NCBI GenBank assembly: GCA_017853915.1
Contig: JAFMIS010000084.1
Coordinates: 1-9,062 of the forward strand
Direction: 5' to 3'
DNA from: a bacterium
GTDB lineage: Bacteria; Bdellovibrionota_C; UBA2361; OMII01
Length of the DNA stretch: 9,062 nucleotides
Shown here piece after piece: positions 1 through 5,765 of this stretch (within the stretch, counting starts at the first letter, position 1; every line of letters starts with the position of its first letter). The notes under the pieces are model-generated. The model worked only from the letters and a program-made list of their open reading frames with translations. It was not told the DNA's origin and made no database searches. The translations under genes were made by a program, and so were the position numbers.

Positions 1-666
1 CTCGCGGAACTCGTGGGAATTATACTAAACGACGGCGTTCGGTATCCATCTGTGCGCCTGGATGAATTGCATTTTGCGGCTGAAACTCCGTATGAGGTGG
101 CGCTTCGACGAGTTAATAAAGGGCAAGGAGAGCGAGTCCTCAAGAAGGAGGTTGCCCAAGCGCTTCGCAAAGCTATGCAATCAGTGGTGGAATCAGGTAC
201 GGCGCGGCGCGTGTACCACTCCTATGTCCGCTCAGATGGTAAACCCTTCACTATCGGAGGAAAGACAGGAACTGGAGACCACCGTTTTGAGACGTATGGA
301 CCAGGTGGACAGGTTACCTCCTCGCGCGTAGTAAATCGAACCGCGACCTTCGCTTTCTACATCGGAGATAGGTTTTTCGGAGTCATCTCGGCCCACGTTC
401 CGGGGCCAGATGCCGCTAAATTTGATTTCACAAGCGCCTTGGCGGCGGAGCTTCTGAAGGTGTTGGCACCATCGCTTGTTCCCCTGATTGAACGATCGGG
501 CACAGCCTTGGCGCCGATCGAGGAAAAATATACTCCAGCTACCGTAGTCAACACTAAAGAAGAAACTACTCCTGGAGCACCAGAGCCACTAGACGTGACC
601 CCACCTAAAAACTCCAATCCATCACCGCAGCGGCGAAAAGTCTTGGTTTTGCCACCGCCGATATAA
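1..666 (+). CDS. Penicillin-binding protein, C-terminal part of the transpeptidase domain (5' end outside window)
   Basis: The frame is open from base 1, so the gene begins upstream and 221 C-terminal residues are visible. The stretch GGKTGTGDH (Lys about window residue 88) is the KTG motif, the third active-site motif of serine DD-transpeptidases. It lies before a strand pair (ATFAFYIGDRFFGVISAHV) typical of the end of the transpeptidase fold. The SXXK and SXN motifs would lie upstream, outside the window. The family cross-links peptidoglycan in the periplasm while anchored in the inner membrane. The N-terminal portion resembles the transpeptidase of class A (bifunctional) enzymes, but class A cannot be separated from class B without the missing part. 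From about residue 165 to the end there is a Pro/Thr-rich tail, probably disordered and not part of the catalytic fold. No hairpin with a T-run follows the stop codon. Confidence 0.85.
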   Translation, partial: LAELVGIILNDGVRYPSVRLDELHFAAETPYEVALRRVNKGQGERVLKKEVAQALRKAMQSVVESGTARRVYHSYVRSDGKPFTIGGKTGTGDHRFETYGPGGQVTSSRVVNRTATFAFYIGDRFFGVISAHVPGPDAAKFDFTSALAAELLKVLAPSLVPLIERSGTALAPIEEKYTPATVVNTKEETTPGAPEPLDVTPPKNSNPSPQRRKVLVLPPPI

Positions 667-776
667 AGGCTCTGCAACCACTTCTTTGGACCACACGGTG
701 TGCACTCGTTGAGTAATTTCAGCACCAGCTTACTTTTACTTCTCAGGACGCCCTGATATCGATACACTCGGGTAGT

Positions 777-1859
777 ATGTTTCTGCGCGCTTATTGGAGA
801 AATCTCATCGTCGTTAATTACGTCGTGGATCCGGCTATTGTATCTCCATATCTGCCGCGGGGCGTTGAGCTGGATACCTACAAGGGCACACAGTTTGTGA
901 GCCTTGTAGCTCTTCATTTTTCCAGGAATAGATTACTGGGGATAATTCCGAGCATTCCATTCTCCTTCAACGAAATTAATCTCCGCTTCTACGTTACCAG
1001 GCTAGTCGGAGGTGAAAAGCGGCGTGGTGTCGTATTTATTCGTGAGATTGTGCCATCTTCAATCATTACTTCTATCGCGCGACTTTTGTATAACGAGCCC
1101 TACACAACTCTCAAAACCAACAGATATGAGGATGCCTCACATGTCAGCTACTCCTGGGGCAGCGATGATGCCACCTATCAGGTGCGCTGCACGCGTCAGG
1201 GCGAACTGCAAAATATTGACAAGGGGAGCCTCCACGATTTCATTCTAGAGCGTTACTGGGGATACACACCTCAACCCAATGGAAGCACCGTAGAGTATCA
1301 AGTCAAACACAAGCCGTGGAGATATTGGGATATCACTTCATTTGAACAACAGGGAGATCTAGGCGGGTTGTACGGCGAGCATTTTCGATCAACCTTTGAA
1401 CGTGGGCCGCACTCGGTCTTTTGGGCGGAAGGCTCCGTCGCTGACGTCTCGATGCCACGTCGATTCTTTGCGCCGCTAGGCATGGAGCGCCCGGTTGGAT
1501 GGGCTCTCTACGATGGAACGTGTGGAATGTGCTCAAAACTGGCTACGACTTGGAGGCCGTACGTTGAATCGATAGGATTTGAATTTGCCCCCAATAATGC
1601 TGAATGGGTGCGCGAACGAGCCAGCCACCTTGGGGATGAGTTGGGAGCGGATATGCGGATATTATTCCGAGATGGCAGAGTGCTGAGCGGCGCGAACGCA
1701 TATCTGTTTCTGATGAGGAGGATATGGTGGCTTAAGCCGATTGGCGTTTTATTGGGCCTACCGGGAATTCGCTACCTCACCAGCTGGGCATATGAGCAGA
1801 TTAAACGCCGTCGACATCTCCTCTCTCGGGCTTGTGGCTTAGGTAGCAGCGATCAGTAA
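777..1859 (+). CDS. DUF2071 (YqjF-like) domain fused to a DCC-family thiol-disulfide oxidoreductase-like (DUF393) domain
   Basis: This is a 360-residue protein with two recognisable modules. Residues 1 to about 235 match the pattern I know for the DUF2071/YqjF family: an N-terminal aromatic segment, LPRGVELDTYKG, FNEINLRFYV, a SLHDFILERY block and HKPWRYWDI. The biochemical role of that family is not established. Residues about 240-345 match the DCC family: Y245-D246-G247 followed by C249-x-x-C252 (CGMC), then a GANAYLFLMRR helix and the closing YEQIKRRRHLLSR segment. Both cysteines of the redox-type motif are present. No signal peptide or clear membrane span is seen, so it is probably cytoplasmic. 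The ATG at 777 starts directly at the conserved beginning of DUF2071; its upstream Shine-Dalgarno is weak. It sits alone, 110 bp after the penicillin-binding protein gene and convergent with the next gene. The fusion itself is certain because one open frame spans both parts; any link between the two activities is inference. Confidence 0.85.
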   Translation: MFLRAYWRNLIVVNYVVDPAIVSPYLPRGVELDTYKGTQFVSLVALHFSRNRLLGIIPSIPFSFNEINLRFYVTRLVGGEKRRGVVFIREIVPSSIITSIARLLYNEPYTTLKTNRYEDASHVSYSWGSDDATYQVRCTRQGELQNIDKGSLHDFILERYWGYTPQPNGSTVEYQVKHKPWRYWDITSFEQQGDLGGLYGEHFRSTFERGPHSVFWAEGSVADVSMPRRFFAPLGMERPVGWALYDGTCGMCSKLATTWRPYVESIGFEFAPNNAEWVRERASHLGDELGADMRILFRDGRVLSGANAYLFLMRRIWWLKPIGVLLGLPGIRYLTSWAYEQIKRRRHLLSRACGLGSSDQ

Positions 1860-1932
1860 CGATATAGTTCTTGCGGAACACGAAGACATAAGAAAGGTGA
1901 TTTCCTGAGCAAGCTGTAGCACTCCAACCTGC

Positions 1933-2511
1933 CTAACGCCTCAACTGAGGGAATGCCTGCACCGCGGCAAAGGGGATCTGTGGTTGTCGTGGATCTACCA
2001 CCTGACCATCTTCGGCATTAACAAGCACACCGCGAGTATTTCTACCAAGCAGAGTTGCTTGTTGCTGCTCCGCCCATTTTTGAAACGAGGCAGACTCTAT
2101 CTCTCTCACACCGTTAGAGGTCTGAACTCTGAATTTAAGATCGCGAAGAGACAGGTCTGTCGCGTCGCCAGAACGAACGTTCTGCAGATTTGTAGACACA
2201 TCGCCCGTAGAATTCAGATACGCGAAATTCTGGATACCAAGCCGCGCCGCAACAGCATGAGCCTGTTGTCTCTCCACAGCCAAGGCATTGCGCTCCGCAA
2301 GCTCGGCTGCCTTCGCCGGATCGACCTGTGCTCCCAAATCGCGCCCCACTCCCTGTCCCGGGCGTGGCGCACCAGCGCACCCCAACTCAGTCACAAGACC
2401 AACGGCAGCCACCAAGGGGGCGGCAAAGCGCCTTAAGTTGGCGGAAAGGAGCGAAAGAGCGCCCTCTCGGGGCTGCTCAACGGGATTTGGAGGAACGGCT
2501 ACTGCTTGCAT
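1933..2511 (-). CDS. Hypothetical protein with one hydrophobic segment, possible lipoprotein or membrane-anchored protein
   Basis: A 192-residue protein; I do not recognise the family. The N-terminus has a long polar region (1-26), an Arg pair, then a hydrophobic stretch (about 29-43) ending in ELGC with Cys45. This looks like a lipoprotein signal, but Glu at -3 of the cysteine does not fit the lipobox, and the n-region is unusually long. The stretch may therefore be an uncleaved anchor or an imperfect lipobox. Residues about 64-92 (AKAAELAERNALAVERQQAHAVAARLG) form a probable amphipathic helix or short coiled coil. Residues 118-170 look like a mixed beta/alpha segment. ATG at 2511 is the first start in frame; an AAGGA lies about 13 nt upstream, which is too far to be a good ribosome binding site. 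The gene is convergent with the DUF2071-DCC gene and has a hairpin-rich leader. Confidence 0.6.
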   Translation of the reverse strand: MQAVAVPPNPVEQPREGALSLLSANLRRFAAPLVAAVGLVTELGCAGAPRPGQGVGRDLGAQVDPAKAAELAERNALAVERQQAHAVAARLGIQNFAYLNSTGDVSTNLQNVRSGDATDLSLRDLKFRVQTSNGVREIESASFQKWAEQQQATLLGRNTRGVLVNAEDGQVVDPRQPQIPFAAVQAFPQLRR

Positions 2512-2582
2512 ATGACCGAAAACATCCTTGTTGCTGGATGGCTCTTTAGGCCGCCATTTTAAATCACTAGCAGGAGTTATTC

Positions 2583-2614
2583 ACCTTTTGCGGGCAAAAG
2601 TGGCCTAAGCCACT
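2583..2614 (-). promoter_or_regulatory. Two overlapping hairpins in the leader of the 1933-2511 gene
   Basis: AGTGGC (2599-2604) and GCCACT (2609-2614) form a perfect 6-bp stem with a CTAA loop. CTTTTG (2585-2590) and CAAAAG (2595-2600) form a second perfect stem, extendable past a bulged C by CAC/GTG. The two structures share bases 2599-2602, so only one can form at a time. Read on the minus strand, the first stem is followed by a short T-run (TTTT, including the last stem base). It could act as a weak terminator or attenuator about 70-100 nt before the start codon. No convincing promoter pair was found here; a TAAAAT (2556-2561, minus) is the best -10-like sequence, but it has no good -35. 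Confidence 0.3.
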
Positions 2615-2738
2615 GACCGCCGTCCTTTATCAGACCTCCCCTCCCCCAAAAAAACGATTTATCCCCTTGAATACCCTCGATCTCTTGTTATTCCCCCCGA
2701 CCCATGGTAACCATTGGCCCGGCAACGAGAAAACCTAT

Positions 2739-2811
<73 letters not shown>

Positions 2812-2899
2812 CACCCATTACCCCTTCAGCTCAACACCTCGTGGCAGCATTTCCAAGCGCTGTCGAATCCCCCCCCCAAAAAAAACATGATACGCCGCG

Positions 2900-3069
2900 A
2901 AATATCGCTGCTTTCAAAACAGAGCAATATTTCCGAACGTCTTTATTGGCAGTGATGCGCTCGAGGTAAGGCATTACAAGCACTCGCAATACTAACTGCT
3001 TTCAAAGCATAATTGTGCGCTTCTTCTGCGCGATTTTTCACGCGCGGTCTCTGAGACAATCGCGAAGGA
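2900..3069 (+). repeat. Tandem direct repeat, copy A (170 bp)
   Basis: This unit begins AAATATCGCTGCTTTCAAAAC and ends CAATCGCGAAGGA. It is followed without a gap by copy B. Identity to copy B is roughly 90 percent by eye. A 52-bp core (2955-3006) is identical in both copies, and the 3' part (3022-3069) differs at one base. The variable part is 3007-3021, where one base is also inserted or deleted. The 5' end can fold: AAATAT with ATATTT and CTG with CAG around 2900-2932. The 3' end holds GCGCG/CGCGC (3028-3032/3041-3045), GTCT/AGAC (3047-3050/3054-3057) and CGCGATT/AATCGCG (3029-3035/3058-3064). No protein-coding frame is conserved across both copies. The segment between the tRNA and this repeat (2812-2899) holds a run of nine C then eight A (2869-2885) and nothing else recognisable. 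Confidence 0.9.
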
Positions 3070-3240
3070 AAATATCGCTGCTTTCAAAACAGAGAAATCT
3101 TTCCGAACATCTTTCTTGGCAGCAATGCGCTCGAGGTAAGGCATTACAAGCACTCGCAATACTAACTGCTTTCAAATCACATTTTTGCCCCCTCTTCTGC
3201 GCGATTTTTCGCGCGCGGTCTCTGAGACAATCGCGAAGGA
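3070..3240 (+). repeat. Tandem direct repeat, copy B (171 bp)
   Basis: Second unit of the duplication, one base longer than copy A. It keeps the 52-bp invariant core (3125-3176) and the structured 3' end. Here the GCGCGA/TCGCGC stem is perfect (3199-3204/3208-3213), and the CGCGATT/AATCGCG pair (3200-3206/3229-3235) is intact. The 5' stem of copy A is weakened here by substitutions in its 3' arm. The unit matches no insertion sequence, REP or ERIC element that I recognise. It could be a duplicated small RNA gene or a regulatory DNA array. The sequence between this copy and the next start codon (3241-3334) contains a short bulged hairpin (about 3250-3268), a GATCGC/GCGATC pair (3282-3287/3307-3312) and the ribosome binding site of the next gene. 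Confidence 0.9.
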
Positions 3241-3320
3241 GCGCAACTTATTCGCGGCAGCGCCGAATATGAGGGCAAAGAGATCGCTCAGAGAGAAGGA
3301 AACAGGGCGATCGTAATTTC

Positions 3321-3325
3321 AGGAG
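3321..3325 (+). promoter_or_regulatory. Ribosome binding site for the 3335-4225 gene
   Basis: AGGAG lies 9 nt before the ATG at 3335. It is one of the few clear Shine-Dalgarno sequences in the window and fixes the start codon. Confidence 0.75.
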
Positions 3326-3334
3326 ACTATCGTC

Positions 3335-4225
3335 ATGATTCCATCTGTAGACTCGAATGGCTACGCGCCACTATTAGAATTTCAAAATATCGAATCCAAC
3401 TCGGGAGCTTTGACGGCAGAAGCAACGGTGGCATCAGCAACTGCCAACGAACATACCAACGAGATCTCTACTGACCTGAGAGCTCCACAACGAGGAGCCA
3501 AACCACATGCTGGCTTTCCATTCCAAAAGGTCCAGAAACTCCTTGAGAGCATCACCAAAGTGATAGAAGCGCTATCAACACTGGTTCACCAAAAAGATTC
3601 CTTATCGGCCGCATCGCCCCCGAGCAGCTCAACCTCCTCGGCTCCCACGAGCACAAGTACCGCAGCCTCGTCGGAAACCAAGCCATCATGGCTGACATCG
3701 ATCGATGACGAGCCAACGCTCGTGATTCCGTCCTTCGCAAATGATAGCGAGCCAACGACTCTGGCTACTGACACAGCAACAACGTCCGCTACAACTGAGG
3801 CAACTACGACGGCCGCTACCCCTCCAGGGGCCGCGACCTTACCGATGGACTCCCAAGAAGAGATCCCTGACCTCGCTCAAACCTCCACGACTGCCGGTGC
3901 CAGACAGTACGAGATCGGAGCGAAGCTACGTGGTTCAGGACAATTTCTCTGGAAGCCCATCTCAGATAAGGATGGCAAGCTTGCGATACTGACCCCTCCA
4001 AAATTGACTGGGAAGATTAAAAGCGTGGTGATTCTCTCCTCGGATAAGACCAAGATCCTCGGCAAAGGCTCATATTCCGGCGTAGGGAATGGCGACCGGG
4101 AGCATTTCCGCTTCTCGAAGCCAGGCGCCGAATATCCTGATAAATCTATCGTACTGGTAACGCTTAAAGATGGTTCAAAACAGTACGTAACGATTCGCGA
4201 CTCCTCCGCGCGATACACACAATAA
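3335..4225 (+). CDS. Hypothetical protein with Ser/Thr/Ala-rich linker and compact C-terminal beta-rich domain
   Basis: A 296-residue protein, not recognised as a named family. The start is well supported: AGGAG at 3321-3325 lies 9 nt before the ATG. Residues 1-60 are polar, with no signal peptide or membrane span. Residues about 62-86 (FPFQKVQKLLESITKVIEAL and following) form a strongly amphipathic helix. Residues about 88-190 are a low-complexity linker rich in Ser, Thr, Ala and Pro, interrupted by an acidic/hydrophobic patch (119-135). Residues about 191-290 look like a folded beta-rich module, with a GSGQFLWKPISDKDGKL stretch and then VGNGDREHFRFSKPG. I have a vague impression that similar segments occur at the C-termini of secreted bacterial proteins, but I cannot name the family. 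The layout (helix, flexible linker, domain) suggests an exported or surface-tethered protein, yet no Sec signal is visible. It follows the tandem repeat region and probably has its own transcript. Confidence 0.75.
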   Translation: MIPSVDSNGYAPLLEFQNIESNSGALTAEATVASATANEHTNEISTDLRAPQRGAKPHAGFPFQKVQKLLESITKVIEALSTLVHQKDSLSAASPPSSSTSSAPTSTSTAASSETKPSWLTSIDDEPTLVIPSFANDSEPTTLATDTATTSATTEATTTAATPPGAATLPMDSQEEIPDLAQTSTTAGARQYEIGAKLRGSGQFLWKPISDKDGKLAILTPPKLTGKIKSVVILSSDKTKILGKGSYSGVGNGDREHFRFSKPGAEYPDKSIVLVTLKDGSKQYVTIRDSSARYTQ

Positions 4226-4234
4226 AAGTGCCGA

Positions 4235-4255
4235 GCAGCCTCTGTAGGAGGCTGC
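4235..4255. terminator. Hairpin between convergent genes, probable terminator without a T-run
   Basis: GCAGCCTC (4235-4242) and GAGGCTGC (4248-4255) form a perfect 8-bp GC-rich stem with a TGTAG loop, starting 10 nt after the stop of the 3335-4225 gene. No T-run follows it on the plus strand, so it is not a classical intrinsic terminator. It may still stop transcription or protect the 3' end. On the minus strand a TTTT occurs only after an 8-nt gap. Confidence 0.5.
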
Positions 4256-4300
4256 GCTGACGCGAGCGTGGAGAGCCATAGGGCTGACAATGGTATATTG

Positions 4301-4343
4301 AAAAACTTCACTCCAGCAGATTCTTTTCGAGGAGCTGCTGGAG
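4301..4343 (-). terminator. Intrinsic terminator overlapping the end of the histidine phosphatase gene
   Basis: On the minus strand CTCCAGCAG (4343-4335) pairs with CTGCTGGAG (4319-4311), a 9-bp stem with a 15-nt loop. It lies wholly inside the last codons of the 4308-4955 gene. The stop codon and two more bases follow, and then TTTTT (4305-4301). The stem plus T-run layout fits a Rho-independent terminator for the two-gene minus-strand operon. The long loop and the 5-nt gap to the T-run make it less than ideal. Confidence 0.5.
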
Positions 4344-4955
4344 CTCCTCAGCTTGCAGGTCCCAGCCAAGGATGCTCCACGATCCCCCTGAGAACTCCAG
4401 AAGGCATCCTGCTCCAGTTCGTACCTTAAAAGCCTGCGTCAACTGGGGGGACACAAGCTTACCAAATTCGCGAAGGCGCCCATTGCTAGAAACAACGATC
4501 GAGATCCCCTCACGTTTCGACAATTCTTGGAGCAGTTCATCAGATTGACGTCGCACAGTGGCCTCGTCAGGTACAAACGTTATACCGGGTGGCCGTAGAC
4601 TCTCTTCCTGCCACCGTCGAAGCGCCTCCTCCCCCGATAGCCGCACTATCTCCTCGTTCGATAAACCACTCCAAGCGCCGTAATCTAATTCGCGCAAACG
4701 CTCATCGATAGCGACATGCTTCTCTATTCCTGCGGCTGCGCAGAGCAGTGACGCGAATCTCGCCGTTCGCTGCAGGGGGCCCGCCAATACTGCGCCGACA
4801 AAAGCAGCCCACTTTTTTACCACATCCCCCAACTGAGTAGCCTGACGGCATCCGTGTTCGGTCAGAGGCAGGTCCTCTCGAGCCCCTACCATGAAAACTT
4901 TTTCACCAGAATTGAACGTATTGCCGTGACGACAGAGGAGCACCAGGCGTCTCAT
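4308..4955 (-). CDS. Histidine phosphatase superfamily protein with Asn at the second catalytic His position
   Basis: A 215-residue protein of the phosphoglycerate mutase-like fold. The N-terminal RHG motif (R9-H10-G11, then NT) carries the phospho-accepting His. R63 in GPLQRTARFAS is the second phosphate-binding Arg, and E89 in RLRELDYGAWSGL is the usual acid. The second catalytic His, expected in a V-S-H-G block, is replaced: the sequence reads VVSSNGR with N158 (codon AAT at 4484-4482). Either activity is altered, or this is a subfamily with its own chemistry. I recall, unverified, that relatives with an NTF/VGAR-DLPLT pattern also carry SNG. The start codon overlaps the stop of the KdsB-like gene (ATGA), with GAGGG 9 nt upstream, so the two are translationally coupled. 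A role in removing phosphate from an intermediate or by-product of the same sugar-activation pathway is plausible but inferred. No signal peptide is seen; probably cytoplasmic. Confidence 0.85.
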   Translation of the reverse strand: MRRLVLLCRHGNTFNSGEKVFMVGAREDLPLTEHGCRQATQLGDVVKKWAAFVGAVLAGPLQRTARFASLLCAAAGIEKHVAIDERLRELDYGAWSGLSNEEIVRLSGEEALRRWQEESLRPPGITFVPDEATVRRQSDELLQELSKREGISIVVSSNGRLREFGKLVSPQLTQAFKVRTGAGCLLEFSGGSWSILGWDLQAEELQQLLEKNLLE

Positions 4956-5737
4956 ACCAATTCGCCCTCGCTTCGAATGACCTCCTCAACACGCGCCACA
5001 TCTTGCGGATTATCGACTGACCACATTGTGCGCCCACGAAGAGACACCTCGACTACCCGAATCGGCATACCGTGCTCCAACGCTCGAAGCTGCTCAAGTT
5101 GCTCTACCTGTTCCAATCTGCCCACTGGGAGCTCCATGTATGCCTGCAACGCTTCCCAGCGATAGGCGTATACACCGATATGTTGGTAGATCGGACTCAT
5201 ATCACCCTCAGGCATTGAGCGTGTAAACGGAATGATCGTCTTGGAGAAATACAACGCGTCCTTTGATTGAGAGAACGTGACGGTGGTACCCGAGACTATC
5301 CCCGCGCCTTTACTTGAGGCCATCGCCTGGTACTGTATCTTTGAAAGCTGTGTTGCTGGCGTTGCTATCTTTACAGAGGAATCGCGCTTCATCTCCTCGA
5401 CCAGGGCTCCGATAACCCACGGTGGCATCAGCACAGCGTCGCCCTGCATGTTTACAATTATCTCGGGACGGTCGCCCAGCTTCTGAACCGCTTCCCAAAC
5501 CCGCTCAGATCCATTCAGGCATTCGGACGACGTCATTACATAGCGGCCACCAAAAGAGGAAACATGCTCAGCAACCCGGGAATCATCCGTTGCGACCACC
5601 ACCCGATTGACTCCCTGCACCGCGCCCGCCAATCGCCATACTCGCTCCAATAAACTTTTTCCGGCAATCGGCGCTAAGGGCTTACCAGGAAAGCGAGAAG
5701 AGCCATAGCGAGCTGGGATAACTATTGTGGTGTCCAT
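4952..5737 (-). CDS. kdsB: 3-deoxy-manno-octulosonate cytidylyltransferase (KdsB-like, CMP-Kdo synthetase)
   Basis: A 261-residue protein, close to the usual KdsB length. Seen in order: IPARYGSSRFPGKPL (residues 7-21, nucleotide-binding loop), VVVATDD (46-52), NGSERVWEAVQKL where KdsB usually has a GTDR block, NMQGD with metal-binding-type Asp100, ALYFSK (161-166), HIGVYAYR (186-193), RLEQVEQLEQLRALEHG (207-223) and SVDNPQDVARVE (240-251) with D242. The family uses CTP and Kdo to make CMP-Kdo in the cytoplasm for lipopolysaccharide or capsule. Positions after QGD are unusual: A101-V102 replace the common Glu-Pro. This may be a KdsB subfamily or paralogue with a related 2-keto sugar as substrate. 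The gene overlaps the downstream phosphatase by 4 nt and diverges from pheA with 28 bp between the starts. No good Shine-Dalgarno precedes its ATG. Confidence 0.85.
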   Translation of the reverse strand: MDTTIVIPARYGSSRFPGKPLAPIAGKSLLERVWRLAGAVQGVNRVVVATDDSRVAEHVSSFGGRYVMTSSECLNGSERVWEAVQKLGDRPEIIVNMQGDAVLMPPWVIGALVEEMKRDSSVKIATPATQLSKIQYQAMASSKGAGIVSGTTVTFSQSKDALYFSKTIIPFTRSMPEGDMSPIYQHIGVYAYRWEALQAYMELPVGRLEQVEQLEQLRALEHGMPIRVVEVSLRGRTMWSVDNPQDVARVEEVIRSEGELV

Positions 5738-5765
5738 AAGAGTTCTACGTTATCATCCCCTATTC

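Noticed and set aside
357..917. A 186-residue minus-strand frame
   Set aside because: It lies across the penicillin-binding protein tail, the spacer and the DUF2071 start, all read well on the plus strand. It shows no domain and is a shadow.
1984..2436. A 150-residue plus-strand frame opposite the 1933-2511 gene
   Set aside because: Its composition is irregular and rich in Arg, Ser and Cys. The minus-strand frame has a sensible hydrophobic segment and helix, so this one is taken as the shadow.
2842..2866. Possible third, decayed repeat copy (TGGCAGCA followed by GCGCT and TCGA)
   Set aside because: The match is short and broken, and it lies 105 bp from the equivalent point of copy A instead of 170. 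Chance is the simpler reading.
2900..3240. CRISPR array or insertion-sequence ends
   Set aside because: There are only two long adjacent copies without spacers, no terminal inverted repeats, no target duplication and no transposase or cas gene nearby.
3015..3272. An 85-residue frame with a repeated SLRQSRR block
   Set aside because: It is the translation of the tandem repeats. The copies differ by one base in length, so no frame is kept through the whole unit, and there is no ribosome binding site.
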